The notes: generated from the letters alone by a model not told the origin. A DNA stretch of 64,000 nucleotides from Bacteroidetes bacterium GWF2_38_335 (GCA_001769535.1 MEOH01000009.1:135961-199960), one strand, 5' to 3'. Shown: positions 48,834 to 59,028, counted from the first letter of the stretch. Program-made: numbers and translations.

Positions 48834-49187
48834 ATGACTGATATAGCATTCAAAGAATGGACTTCAATGAGCGATAAAGCATTAGAGGTACACATTGGCG
48901 CTTTTGTCAGGCACCATCGTATGGAACAAAATAAAACGCAGGATGAGTTGGCAGCAGCGGCCGGCATCAGTCGATCTACCTTAAGTTTGCTGGAGCGTGG
49001 TGAAACGATAACTGTTGCCACACTGATTCAGGTGTTGCGGGTGTTGGATCAGTTGCAGACACTATCAGTATTTGAGGTGAAAGATACACTGAGTCCGCTG
49101 GCACTGGCTAAGCTTCAAAAAGAAAAACGCCAACGAGCAAGAGGATCATCAAAAAAGAACGAACACCGAGAAAAATCAGATTGGTAA
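48834..49187 (+). CDS. HipB-like XRE antitoxin (module 1)
   Basis: HTH ELAAAAGISRSTLSLLERGETITVATLIQVLRVLDQL. Confidence 0.85.
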   Translation: MTDIAFKEWTSMSDKALEVHIGAFVRHHRMEQNKTQDELAAAAGISRSTLSLLERGETITVATLIQVLRVLDQLQTLSVFEVKDTLSPLALAKLQKEKRQRARGSSKKNEHREKSDW

Positions 49188-49190
49188 GCC

Positions 49191-50498
49191 ATGGAAGTAG
49201 CAGAAGTAAAAATATGGGGCAAGTTGGCGGGAGCCGTAGCCTGGGATAAAGCAAATGGCTTAGCAATCTTTGAATACGATTCCAAATTCAAGCAAATGGG
49301 CTGGGATTTGTCTCCCCTCAAAATGCCGATTTCCGATAATCGGAATCAGTTTTCATTCCCTGAACTGCGAAAAGATAAAAATTCAGCATACGACACCTTC
49401 AAAGGCTTACCTGGTTTATTGGCAGATGCATTGCCCGATAGATACGGAAACCAGTTGATCAACCTGTGGCTGGCACAACAAGGACGACCACAAGACAGCA
49501 TGAGTCCGGTGGAAATGCTCTGTTTCATTGGCACCCGAGGTATGGGTGCACTTGAATTTGAACCTGCCGTACTAAAAGAAAATAAAAGACCATTTTCTAT
49601 AGAAATCAATAGCCTTGTTGAAACAGCACAAAAAATGCTGGATCAACGCGAAACGTTTACCACCAATCTCAATAAAGATGAAGAACAGGCAGTAGTGGAT
49701 ATTTTAAAGATTGGAACATCTGCTGGTGGTGCTCGTCCTAAGGCGGTGATTGCCTGGAATGAAAAAACCGGAGAGGTGAAGTCGGGCCAAACCAAGGCAC
49801 CCAAAGGTTTTGAGCATTGGCTTATCAAACTCGATGGAGTGAGTGATGTGCAGCTTGGCAGCAGCCATGGCTACGGTAGAGTGGAAATGGCCTACTACAA
49901 TATGGCAACAGCTTGTGGTATTAAGATCATGCCATCACGCTTGCTGGAAGAGAATGGAAGAGCACATTTTATGACCAAACGCTACGACAGGGAAGATGGC
50001 GATGTGAAGCATCATGTCCAAACCTTCTGTGCCATGAAGCATTTTGATTACAATCTGGTGAACAGTTTCAGTTATGAGCAACTCTTTCAATGCATGCGAG
50101 AATTAAAATTGACCTATGCAGATGCGGAGCAGATGTTCAGGCGAATGGTGTTCAATGTCATTGCCCGGAATTGTGATGACCATACCAAGAATTTTTCCTT
50201 TCTGTTTAAACAAGGTGGCAAATGGGAACTCGCCCCGGCCTATGACTTATGTCATGCGTATCGTCCGGGCAGTGAATGGGTGAGTCAGCATGCATTAAGC
50301 ATTAATGGCAAAAGAAAAGATATTACAAAAGAAGATTTGTTGGTGATTGGAGAATCCATTCGATGTAAAAAAGCGTCAGACATAGTAGATGAAATTAACG
50401 GCACAGTCAATCAATGGAAAAGATTTGCAGATGAGGTAAAAGTGAAACCAATCTTGCGTGATGAAATATCCAAAACCCTTTTAAGCCTTAAAAAATGA
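49191..50498 (+). CDS. HipA-family kinase toxin (module 1)
   Basis: GTSAGGARPKAVIAW; RAHFMTKRYDRE; VFNVIARNCDDHTKNFSFLF; WELAPAYDLCHAY. Confidence 0.9.
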   Translation: MEVAEVKIWGKLAGAVAWDKANGLAIFEYDSKFKQMGWDLSPLKMPISDNRNQFSFPELRKDKNSAYDTFKGLPGLLADALPDRYGNQLINLWLAQQGRPQDSMSPVEMLCFIGTRGMGALEFEPAVLKENKRPFSIEINSLVETAQKMLDQRETFTTNLNKDEEQAVVDILKIGTSAGGARPKAVIAWNEKTGEVKSGQTKAPKGFEHWLIKLDGVSDVQLGSSHGYGRVEMAYYNMATACGIKIMPSRLLEENGRAHFMTKRYDREDGDVKHHVQTFCAMKHFDYNLVNSFSYEQLFQCMRELKLTYADAEQMFRRMVFNVIARNCDDHTKNFSFLFKQGGKWELAPAYDLCHAYRPGSEWVSQHALSINGKRKDITKEDLLVIGESIRCKKASDIVDEINGTVNQWKRFADEVKVKPILRDEISKTLLSLKK

Positions 50499-50540
50499 GG
50501 TATTAATGGATTAAAATGATGAAATTACCAGCTCGCGCCA

Positions 50541-50613
50541 GTCTAAACTGACCACCCCAATAAATAACCTAAAACCCTTATTGCATCAATTATGCAGCTG
50601 GTCAAATTAAAAC
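50541..50613. repeat. Miniature repeat family B copy 1 (degenerate)
   Basis: TAAACTGACCACCCC...AGCTGGTCAAATTAAAACGG. Confidence 0.6.
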
Positions 50614-50642
50614 GGAGGAGAAAGGTTATTTTGGTGGATATG

Positions 50643-50721
50643 CGACCAAATTGACCACCCCAGCATAAACATCTGAAACCCTTAATGAATCAATAATTCA
50701 GATGGTCAGTTTGAACCGGCG
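50643..50721. repeat. Miniature repeat family B copy 2
   Basis: CGACCAAATTGACCACCCC...CAGATGGTCAGTTTGAACCGGCG. Confidence 0.7.
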
Positions 50722-50870
50722 AGAATTGGCTTTTAAAAGGTTTGTCGGTTGTAAACAGGATTGGATATTGTAGTATCATTTCTTCTTTATTTAAAAACAC
50801 AAATACTCAACTGCTTATATTTATGTAAATACAAGTAGCAAAGATGTGTTTTTTTATTACACTTCAATAA

Positions 50871-53800
50871 TTATTCAACCAAAACAAAAGCCCCCCAAAA
50901 GTAAGGATCATACTTTGCCCGCATTTCCTTCTGAGTTTCAACAAAAGCATTCCTTACATCCTTAATCTTTAAAAGTTTCGAATAAAACAAAGTCATAAAC
51001 TCCTGAGTCTCCTTATCCGGAACCTGCCACAAGCTCATAATGATGTATTTTACTCCGGCCATTTTAAATGCTCTCTGCAGACCGTAAACGCCCTCGCTGC
51101 CCTTGATATCACCAAGTCCTGTTTCACAAGCGGAGAGAACTACCAGATCGGTATTTTTCATATTCAGGTGGGAGACTTCCAAAGCAGTCAGAACCCCTTC
51201 ATCATCAGTGCGGCCCCATTCCTGTGTCCACACCCTGTTTGCTCCCGCCAGTGCCAGTCCCGAGCGCATCATTGGGTTTTTGTTTTCTACAAACTGCCAG
51301 GTGGCGCAGCCGGTAGCCCCGCGAAAGGCAATATCTCCGGTTTCAACGGTGCCGCCTCTTTCAGTGGCATCTGTTTTTTCTTTTTTCACTTGTTCGGGAT
51401 CAGGATAGAAAAACCCATGTGTTGCAATATGCAGAATATCCGGACTTGCTCCGTTTTCAGCATATAATGATTTAAAAGCCGGTTCGGTAGCTTCTTTTCC
51501 GGCAAAACCTTTAACAGCTACTTTTTTCTTTTTCAGTTGTTTTTGGACATTTTCTTTTTCGGATAGGGTGCCGGGTAGATATTGCCATAGAGACGCAAGA
51601 TTTTGCGTCTCTGCGGAATCCGGGTTAAAATCAATTCCGCCAAAAACTGCTGCTGTTAAATTACCTTGCAATGAAAACGGTTCCTGATTAATCAGTTTTC
51701 CGGTAGAACTGACCTGCTGTAAATTGTATTTATCGCACAGCAATTGTTTTCCATCACCTAATGCTGAAAAGGATATTTTATTTAAAACACGGACTGGTGC
51801 AAAAAATACGGTTTTGATTCCTGTCAAATGCTGTTCTAATGGCTGCCAAATCAAATTGTACAATTCGTTGTTGATGTTCTGGTTTGTTCCGTAAAGTTTT
51901 GATACTTTTTGGTAATCATCGCCTTTGTGTGCATTAATTATTTTTTGTAGTTGGCTGTCCTCGAACAGTTTAATGGATGCTGGTTTTTTACTTTCTGAGG
52001 TTATAAGTAAAGCAGCATAAACGGTTGTATCATTATTGATTCCTTGCGTAAAACTTACAAATTCGATTGCTGCTTCGTTCGGCTTCAAGTTTTTTTGTAC
52101 ATCTTCCCACTTATAGTTGAAGAGGTTTTGGATGTTGGCAAATTCGGAGGATAGTTTAACAAGTTTTCGTTCTTGTTCGTTGGCTTTGTTTTCAAAATCT
52201 GCAATCAATGAATCACGACTGATTTCTTCTGATCCTTGTAATGATGTGGCTTGGTCCCGATATTGTTTTAACAAAAAGTAAGTGTTTTTTAAAGCTGTAT
52301 CCTGACTGGTGTAAACTGCATCAAGAATGGTTTGGGTGCTTTTTAACAAAAGCCCTTTTAGAATAAGTTCGTTGTTGTAGCAAGTGCCTGACAGACTGTC
52401 GTTATAGCCAGGGTAATTGATATAAAAAGAATTTATGTCATTGAAAATACTTTTTGTTCGCTCAAGATACAGTTCTTTGTCATCTTCGCTCATTGTGCTA
52501 AAATTATCTTTTAGCAGCCAAAACGTTAAGTTTAAGGATTTTTGTAGAAGCGCCGGAGCTAAAGTAATTTGACCTGTTTTTAAATATATTTTGGCGATAC
52601 TTGAATACCAATTTGCCAGATTGGTTTTGTTGCCCAATTCTTCTGAAATTTTCAGCGAACTACCGTAAAAGGAAATAGCGTCAGAGTAATTGCCTTGAGC
52701 TTCTGATACAACGCCTAGATTATTCAGGCACATAGAAATTCCATTCTTGTTGTCAAGTTCTTCAAAGATTATCAAAGAACGACCATAAAAGGAAAGAGCA
52801 TCAGAGTAATTGCCTTGATTATATTTAATAAGACCAAGATTATTTAGGCACATAGAAAGCCCCAGTTTGTCGCCAAGCTCTTCAAAGATTATCAACGAAC
52901 GACCGTAAAAGGAAAGAGCATCAAAAAAATTCCCTTGGTACATTGCAGTAATGCCCATATTGTTCAGACACATAGAAATCAGCGATTTGTCGTTCAGTTC
53001 TTCAGAGATTTTAAGCGAATGCTCATAAAATGAAATAGCGTCAGAGTAATTGCCTTGATTAAATGCAATTACACCTAGATTCATCAAGCAACTTGGAATT
53101 CCCGCTTTGTTGCCAAGTTCTTCTTTGATTTTCATTGACTGCTCATAGAAAGAAACAGCATTAGAGTAATTCCCTTGATACATTTTGACAAGGCCTAGAT
53201 TATTTAAGCACTCTGAAATACCATCTTTGTTGCCTTGTTCTTCAGAGATCTTAAGGGAACGACTATAAAAGGAAAGAGCGTCAGTATAATTTCCTTGATT
53301 CATTACAACAACACCCAGATTGTTTAGACAGATGGAAATCCGCGATTTGTTGCCAAGTTCTTCAGAGATTTTCAGCGAACGCCCATAAAAAGAAAGAGCA
53401 TCAGAGTAATTGCCTTGATTTAATGCAATATTGCCCAGATTAATTAAACACATAGATATCAGCGATTTGTCACGTATTTCTTCAGAGATTTTCAGCGAAC
53501 GCCCATAAAAAGAAAGAGCATCAGAGTAATTACCTTGATAATATGCAGCATTGCCTAAACAAACCAAGCTCTTCGAAACCCCATCTTTATTGTCTAGTTC
53601 CTCATCAATTTTCAGCGAACAACCATAAAAGGAAAAAGCCTCAGGGTAATTGCCTTGACTATATGCTATTATACCAACATTTCTATTTGCAGTAGCTTTA
53701 AGTACCGACCTTGACCGAAATTGTCTAATCGCTTCTACTGAAAGAACTGTATCAGCAACATTTTGATACCACCAAATAGCAGAATCAGGTATAAAATTCT

Positions 53801-53975
53801 CATACAAATCCCCAATATCCAAACAAACCTTCATCCTTGTTGTATCGGCATCCGTTCCATCCAACTCCGGCAAAGTTTTAAGGATTTGTTTAAGCGAATC
53901 TATTTTGTGGTAGTCCTGCCCATGAGAAGTACAAAGGCTAAAGGCTAAAGTTAAAAGTAGAAATAGCTTTTTCAT
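50871..53975 (-). CDS. Exported TPR-CHAT protease-like protein, paralog 2
   Basis: Same signal peptide and CHAT domain as 44181..47147 (DILHIATHGFFYPD, VVLSACETGLGD); about nine 40-aa near-identical TPRs. Confidence 0.9.
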   Translation of the reverse strand: MKKLFLLLTLAFSLCTSHGQDYHKIDSLKQILKTLPELDGTDADTTRMKVCLDIGDLYENFIPDSAIWWYQNVADTVLSVEAIRQFRSRSVLKATANRNVGIIAYSQGNYPEAFSFYGCSLKIDEELDNKDGVSKSLVCLGNAAYYQGNYSDALSFYGRSLKISEEIRDKSLISMCLINLGNIALNQGNYSDALSFYGRSLKISEELGNKSRISICLNNLGVVVMNQGNYTDALSFYSRSLKISEEQGNKDGISECLNNLGLVKMYQGNYSNAVSFYEQSMKIKEELGNKAGIPSCLMNLGVIAFNQGNYSDAISFYEHSLKISEELNDKSLISMCLNNMGITAMYQGNFFDALSFYGRSLIIFEELGDKLGLSMCLNNLGLIKYNQGNYSDALSFYGRSLIIFEELDNKNGISMCLNNLGVVSEAQGNYSDAISFYGSSLKISEELGNKTNLANWYSSIAKIYLKTGQITLAPALLQKSLNLTFWLLKDNFSTMSEDDKELYLERTKSIFNDINSFYINYPGYNDSLSGTCYNNELILKGLLLKSTQTILDAVYTSQDTALKNTYFLLKQYRDQATSLQGSEEISRDSLIADFENKANEQERKLVKLSSEFANIQNLFNYKWEDVQKNLKPNEAAIEFVSFTQGINNDTTVYAALLITSESKKPASIKLFEDSQLQKIINAHKGDDYQKVSKLYGTNQNINNELYNLIWQPLEQHLTGIKTVFFAPVRVLNKISFSALGDGKQLLCDKYNLQQVSSTGKLINQEPFSLQGNLTAAVFGGIDFNPDSAETQNLASLWQYLPGTLSEKENVQKQLKKKKVAVKGFAGKEATEPAFKSLYAENGASPDILHIATHGFFYPDPEQVKKEKTDATERGGTVETGDIAFRGATGCATWQFVENKNPMMRSGLALAGANRVWTQEWGRTDDEGVLTALEVSHLNMKNTDLVVLSACETGLGDIKGSEGVYGLQRAFKMAGVKYIIMSLWQVPDKETQEFMTLFYSKLLKIKDVRNAFVETQKEMRAKYDPYFWGAFVLVE
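52618..53680. repeat. 120-bp coding tandem repeat (TPR units)
   Basis: Unit NQGNYSDALSFYGRSLKISEELGNKS-ISMCLNNLG repeated with high DNA identity. Confidence 0.85.
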
Positions 53976-54017
53976 AGTTTTGATTTAGGGTAAAATCTGA
54001 ACGAATATAAATAAAAA

Positions 54018-54105
54018 AGTTGAAAGTTCATAAAGGCGAAAGTCCATAAAGTCAAAAGTCTATAAAGTCGAAAGTCCGTTAAGTCGAAAGTCCGTTAAGT
54101 CGCTA
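54018..54105. repeat. 16-bp tandem array (AGTCGAAAGTCCRTWA)
   Basis: Five units from 54018 to 54097 plus partial sixth; related runs at 54270-54312 and 61516-61575. Confidence 0.85.
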
Positions 54106-54117
54106 AAGCGTATTCTT

Positions 54118-54252
54118 CCGCAACCCAGGCCTGAAGGGCCGGCTCAATTCAGCCCCGGCTTTCAGGCCGGGGTTTATTAATGAAGAATCCAAACCGCCGG
54201 CCAAGAGCACATTAGAGCGAAAAACCCCATTCTGGCGGAAATGAATGATAAA
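54118..54252. repeat. Palindrome family A divergent copy
   Basis: CCCCGGCTTTCAGGCCGGGG ... CCGCCGGCCA...CTGGCGGAAATGAATGAT. Confidence 0.65.
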
Positions 54253-54339
54253 TATAACAGAAGGTAAGATAATAAAGTCCGTAAAGTCGAAAGTTCGTAA
54301 AGTTTGAAGTCGGAAGATTATTAATGTTGTGCAAGTAGC

Positions 54340-54425
54340 AACTCCGAAGGAGTTCCCCAACCATAACCCCGGCTTTCAAGCCGGGGACATCCACAACGAA
54401 AAGCGAAACCGCCGCACCAAACTGA
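54340..54425. repeat. Palindrome family A copy fused to start of family B
   Basis: AACTCCGAAGGAGTT at 54340, CCCCGGCTTTCAAGCCGGGG at 54367, then CCGCACCAAACTGACCCCG. Confidence 0.75.
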
Positions 54426-54526
54426 CCCCGTCATTAGTTAAAGAAACTTTATGAATGAACTCCATAAAAACCCAATGAAACAAATAAACAAACTAAATCG
54501 TTTACTTCATTTATAAAGTGTTTTTA

Positions 54527-55270
54527 ATGAAAATCTTATTTTTTTACATATCCTTCTTAACCTTGATTCTGGCTGTTATTTCCTGTCAAAATGATGAAAG
54601 CAAAACCAGTCAGGAAAAAATCATTAAAAACGATACGTTAACTACCGGTCAATCTGAAAACAAAATACCCGTAATTAAAGCCGATACAACCCTTTTTAAC
54701 CCATATTACAAACCCTTCTACGGCGGACTGACTTTTTCAGATGTATATGCGTTATACCGCCATAACAATACTGCATCCGGACCCGGTAACCCCATGAAAA
54801 TGGATTGCTATCCTGAGTACAGGGACAGCGGACAGGGAACTTATCATTATCTTGATTTGGACGGTTTGCACTGCAATGTTTCTGTTTCTTTATGGCACGA
54901 CGGTTTTTATGATGATACAAACAGCCGTATAAACAGTGTCCTGATATTTAATAAGAATTGTAAAATTGCCGCATACTTTCCCTATAGGGTAGGCCAGAAA
55001 ATTTATGCCCCCAATGATTCTGTAAAACAGTTTGATGCCGGTATTTATCTGTACAAAAAAGATGACTATGAGTTTTATCTCAAGGTCATTTCGGGAATTA
55101 TTAAAGCGGTTTATATCAAACGGCTTTATTGCAAAGAAGAGATCATTAACCGTGATAACCTGAACGGCCAATTTGACTGGGCATTGGTCTTTCAGGAGAG
55201 ACAAGAATATTATGAAAAAAAACGGAAGACAAGGGATTCGCTTGCATTAGTAAAGGACACCATCCAATAG
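54527..55270 (+). CDS. Hypothetical lipoprotein
   Basis: Lipobox ILAVISCQNDE. Confidence 0.6.
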   Translation: MKILFFYISFLTLILAVISCQNDESKTSQEKIIKNDTLTTGQSENKIPVIKADTTLFNPYYKPFYGGLTFSDVYALYRHNNTASGPGNPMKMDCYPEYRDSGQGTYHYLDLDGLHCNVSVSLWHDGFYDDTNSRINSVLIFNKNCKIAAYFPYRVGQKIYAPNDSVKQFDAGIYLYKKDDYEFYLKVISGIIKAVYIKRLYCKEEIINRDNLNGQFDWALVFQERQEYYEKKRKTRDSLALVKDTIQ

Positions 55271-55282
55271 CTGCCCGGCTTT

Positions 55283-55912
55283 TTACAAGGATTTCACCCC
55301 CTCATAACAAACCCTCATCTTATGGGTAAACTTATTGATGATATCCAATTTATCCTTTTCTGAAGTTTTTATATTCTGCTTCATCCGGGCTTCCAGAATA
55401 TCTATGTTTCTTTCAACATGATTTTCATACTGAATTAAAATTTCACCACAAACAATCTTTGCCCAGTTCTCCAGATCAGCATCCGTCAAACCTGAAGAGT
55501 TTAAGAAGTTATCACAGAAAATTTCAGTTTTGGTCGTAACAAATTCATAGGCAACTATTCCATACTTTTCCGAATAAGCACCATCCGTTCCGTTTAAGGC
55601 TTTTGTAAAAACAATAAAATAAAACATTTTCTTTTCAGTATCCTCCGAAAACAAACTGTCACCCACCGACAGCATAATACTGAAATCGGACTGAATTAGC
55701 CTTCCTTCATTAAAAATCCTGTTAAAATAATCATTGGTTTTGGAAATGTTTTGTGCAGAATCGATTTCTGATTTTTGAAAAGTCCCGGCCGAAACACTAT
55801 CGGCTTTTTGTTTTTCCCCTGAATCCTTTTCAACCTCTGAAGAATTTGATCTTTTGTCATTCTGACTGCATGACAAAAAAATTATCAGAAAAACAAAAAA
55901 TAGCTTTTTCAT
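55283..55912 (-). CDS. Hypothetical lipoprotein
   Basis: MKKLFFVFLIIFLSCSQNDKRS. Confidence 0.6.
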   Translation of the reverse strand: MKKLFFVFLIIFLSCSQNDKRSNSSEVEKDSGEKQKADSVSAGTFQKSEIDSAQNISKTNDYFNRIFNEGRLIQSDFSIMLSVGDSLFSEDTEKKMFYFIVFTKALNGTDGAYSEKYGIVAYEFVTTKTEIFCDNFLNSSGLTDADLENWAKIVCGEILIQYENHVERNIDILEARMKQNIKTSEKDKLDIINKFTHKMRVCYEGVKSL

Positions 55913-56057
55913 GTTTTAGCGTTTATACAAAAAAAACGTAATTTTATTCAAAAAACAAATCTGAGGAATTCATTATAAAATTAAAAATTAAACAAAGAAT
56001 TTAAATATTTCTTTTTTGTTTTTACCCTATATTTACATTATAAAGTCATTGATAAAA

Positions 56058-56870
56058 ATGAGATTATCGATTATAATATCCTTAATAATTTGTATCATAG
56101 CCTCCTGTGATACTCAGCAGACTTCACCTGAAAGTAAAACAACCACAACCATCGATACACTTGACAACAACTCCAAAATCGAAGAAAAATTCAAACCCAT
56201 TAAACCCGATTATTGCCTGAAATTCGAAAACGATTCAGGTTATATTTTAGCTGAAGAAGGAAAGAAATTTCTTTATTCGGCATCCTTGTCAGATACTTTT
56301 GGTGGTTATTGGGATAATTCAGATAATGCTGAAATTGCAGGTAAATATTACAAAACCAAATCAAACAGCATTTATCTTTGTATAAGGGATTTAGATAAAG
56401 AGGCCTGGTCAGATTATTTTCTGATGGAGATTTTATCTGATGGTTCAATAGTAAATTGTGAAAAATATAGTCATGGTAATTATGAATGTTGCTGGGGTGG
56501 AAAAATCGGATTTTTTAAAATAAATGATTTTTATTGCTTCAAATCCTGCGGAACCGGCTCAGGTTACTGTGGTACACAATTATATATTTTTAAAAAAATA
56601 ATTCCGCAAGAAAGCCAGAATCCAATATACTCAGGTTACCTGGAATCAATCTGGGGCAAAGAAATGGAGGAGGAAAGAGTAAGCTCTTCCATTAAGGCAA
56701 AAGGTGATACAATTGTATTGTCTTATCAGCGTAACAGAGGCAAGCGAAACGAAAAAACAAACCAGCTGAATATAACTGCATCAAAGAAATTCACTGTCAT
56801 GTTTTTACCTGCTAAAGATGGCGTTTGGTATGCAACTGACAGTACTGAGATCAGGGATTTTTTGTGGTAA
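56058..56870 (+). CDS. Hypothetical lipoprotein
   Basis: MRLSIIISLIICIIASCDTQQ; C-terminus VWYATDSTEIRDFLW. Confidence 0.6.
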   Translation: MRLSIIISLIICIIASCDTQQTSPESKTTTTIDTLDNNSKIEEKFKPIKPDYCLKFENDSGYILAEEGKKFLYSASLSDTFGGYWDNSDNAEIAGKYYKTKSNSIYLCIRDLDKEAWSDYFLMEILSDGSIVNCEKYSHGNYECCWGGKIGFFKINDFYCFKSCGTGSGYCGTQLYIFKKIIPQESQNPIYSGYLESIWGKEMEEERVSSSIKAKGDTIVLSYQRNRGKRNEKTNQLNITASKKFTVMFLPAKDGVWYATDSTEIRDFLW

Positions 56871-56929
56871 TCTGTTAGAATTTTTTAATGAATTAATTCC
56901 TTCTGTTCAAAAGTGCATAGAGGACCTGA

Positions 56930-57886
56930 CTAAAACATCCTAACTGCACGAACGCTAAAAACATCAGTCTTTTGGCTGGAATAAGCTCCATGTCCGCCGG
57001 CGACATCAAAACGGAATGCACTTTCGAGTAAATCTTCGGTACTTGTCCAATAGACTGATTTTGCCGGCAACAAAGTATATGAGCCTTCTCTCAGTGATTT
57101 GTTTACAAGAAAACGATTGTGCCACAAAAGACTTAATTCGTCGATAGATGGTAAATACCAGCCCGCACCTAAACTTTCGACCCAGATTTTCGCCGGACTA
57201 TTAGTCAATAAGTTTGTATTATAAGCACCATCATCTGTTCTGTTGGCATTTACCAAAGATATTGGATTTTGCCACTGTGCTGTTGATTCTGTTTTTGAAA
57301 CAATTAATCCATGTTGTTGGCCATTTATTTCATAAACAAAAAACACAATGCCTCCTAGAGTATCTTTCCCAACATAAAATTGAGGTCTGGGAAGCTCTAT
57401 AAATCCTCCGCTAGTAAGAAAGATAGTGTCGTTTGAAATAGAAATTGTTTGTAGTTCGTCGGTTGAACTGGAGTCACTTCCCACCCCATTTCCGCAATAT
57501 AGTGCATAAGGTACAGATAGAAACTGAGCAGTGCCCATCATTTGATAGTCAGATCCACCATCATCATCAAGCTCAATTTGAAGATAATAATTATCAGCTC
57601 CCCAGTTAATTTCTGAAAATACTCCTGAAACAACTGTTCCATGCCCAATCTCAAGATTAATAACGCCTATTTGGCTTGTAGTAGTAAAATGTGTTTCCTG
57701 ATAGACTTCTGTTCCTGTACTGCTTCCGCTGATAATTGTCAATCTCAGACTAACATCCTTGTTGGGTAAAGCTTGTCCGTCATTTCCTCTTATAACAGAA
57801 GAGTAGTTAAAAGCTTGTGGCGGGACTTGTCCTATAATAAAAAGAGAACACAGAAAAAAAAGAATTGATGTGATGGTCTTTTTCAT
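56930..57886 (-). CDS. DUF1566/Lcl-C-type exported protein (module copy 1)
   Basis: PPQAFNYSSVIRGNDGQALPNKDVSLRLTI; GWYLPSIDELSLLW; YWTSTED; VRAVRMF. Confidence 0.75.
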   Translation of the reverse strand: MKKTITSILFFLCSLFIIGQVPPQAFNYSSVIRGNDGQALPNKDVSLRLTIISGSSTGTEVYQETHFTTTSQIGVINLEIGHGTVVSGVFSEINWGADNYYLQIELDDDGGSDYQMMGTAQFLSVPYALYCGNGVGSDSSSTDELQTISISNDTIFLTSGGFIELPRPQFYVGKDTLGGIVFFVYEINGQQHGLIVSKTESTAQWQNPISLVNANRTDDGAYNTNLLTNSPAKIWVESLGAGWYLPSIDELSLLWHNRFLVNKSLREGSYTLLPAKSVYWTSTEDLLESAFRFDVAGGHGAYSSQKTDVFSVRAVRMF

Positions 57887-57888
57887 GG

Positions 57889-58365
57889 CTATTGTTTTAT
57901 AATTTTTTTACTAGATATTATCTGGCTATTTTGTTCAATATTAATAAAATATACTCCTTTTGGATATTTGTCAAAATGCACATTGTTACAAACAGGTACA
58001 TTTTTGGACTCCATTATTAATTGTCCGTTTTCGTTATAAACCCTGATGGTCAGATTATTGTGACCTATTGGAATATTAACCATGACATTATTCAAAGTTG
58101 GGTTGGGAAAAACACTAATTTCTATATTGTAATTTGGAAGATCAAGAACAGAAGTGATGGTTAATGCACCATCAATAAATCCGCCAGCCATAGAAACACT
58201 GTCACCCTCCATAGATAATACAATAAGTTCGCCGGCGATTATTTCGATTTCATTGTTTTCTGTCACGAAATTAGCGCCAATACAACTAATTGTTGAATTA
58301 GATATTTGTTGACTATAAAGATCAACCGACAGAAAGACAATAAATATTAGTATTAATTTTTTCAT
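57889..58365 (-). CDS. T9SS type A sorting domain protein (module copy 1)
   Basis: VFPNPTLNNVMVNIP...GVYFINIEQNSQIISSKKIIKQ. Confidence 0.75.
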   Translation of the reverse strand: MKKLILIFIVFLSVDLYSQQISNSTISCIGANFVTENNEIEIIAGELIVLSMEGDSVSMAGGFIDGALTITSVLDLPNYNIEISVFPNPTLNNVMVNIPIGHNNLTIRVYNENGQLIMESKNVPVCNNVHFDKYPKGVYFINIEQNSQIISSKKIIKQ

Positions 58366-58759
58366 ATTATATACTTGCCTTATTTTTCTAATGAATGATT
58401 AAACCTAAATATTTGACAGAATTCCTTTCAAAGATAGGAGATTTTTTTTCAAATCCAATGGATTTGTAACAGGTAAAAAATAAAAATGAAAATCATAAGT
58501 TGGTAACTCATTCATAAGTTTGGTATATAGATTTTTATTTGTTAAAACGCATTCAAAACGCATAAACAATCAAAATATTATCTCTTTCAAATGAAAAAAT
58601 GATTATATCTTCAGTAATTAATTTATATCAATCCCATATAATTGACAACTAAGATTTTAAAAGCCTGGTTGGCCATCCCAAACTCAGACACAGTAACCCC
58701 GACGGACCCATAAGGGTTATGAAATTGAACTTTATAGAAGAAAGGGATTAAAAGATCAG

Positions 58760-58864
58760 GCCGGCCCAAACTGACCACCCCCCACCGTTTTAAATTGACC
58801 ACCCCCGCAAAACCTCTGAACCCCTTAATGAATCAACGATTCAGCTGGTCAGTTTGAACCGGCC
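58760..58864. repeat. Miniature repeat family B copy 3
   Basis: CCAAACTGACCACCCCCC...CAGCTGGTCAGTTTGAACCGG. Confidence 0.75.
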
Positions 58865-59028
58865 TAAATTAGAAATTAAAAGGTTTGCCGGTAGTAAATA
58901 GGGTCGGATATTGCTTATCAATTGTTTTTTTCAAAAAAAATCAATCGATTAGAATCGAAAATAAATCCAAATAATTAATTCAATCGACCAGAGTCGAATA
59001 AAAATTAATGAATGAAATTTGAATTATT

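Noticed and set aside
52618-53680. Regular 120-bp spaced repeats that superficially resemble a CRISPR-like array
   Set aside because: The period lies inside a continuous ORF and translates to TPR units; there are no unique spacers and no cas genes.
44181-53975. Type III-E CRISPR craspase (TPR-CHAT) hypothesis
   Set aside because: No gRAMP-like Cas7 fusion, Cas1/2 or array in the window, and the CHAT proteins carry signal peptides.
54018-54105. Short direct repeats considered as a CRISPR remnant
   Set aside because: 16-bp contiguous tandem units with no spacers.
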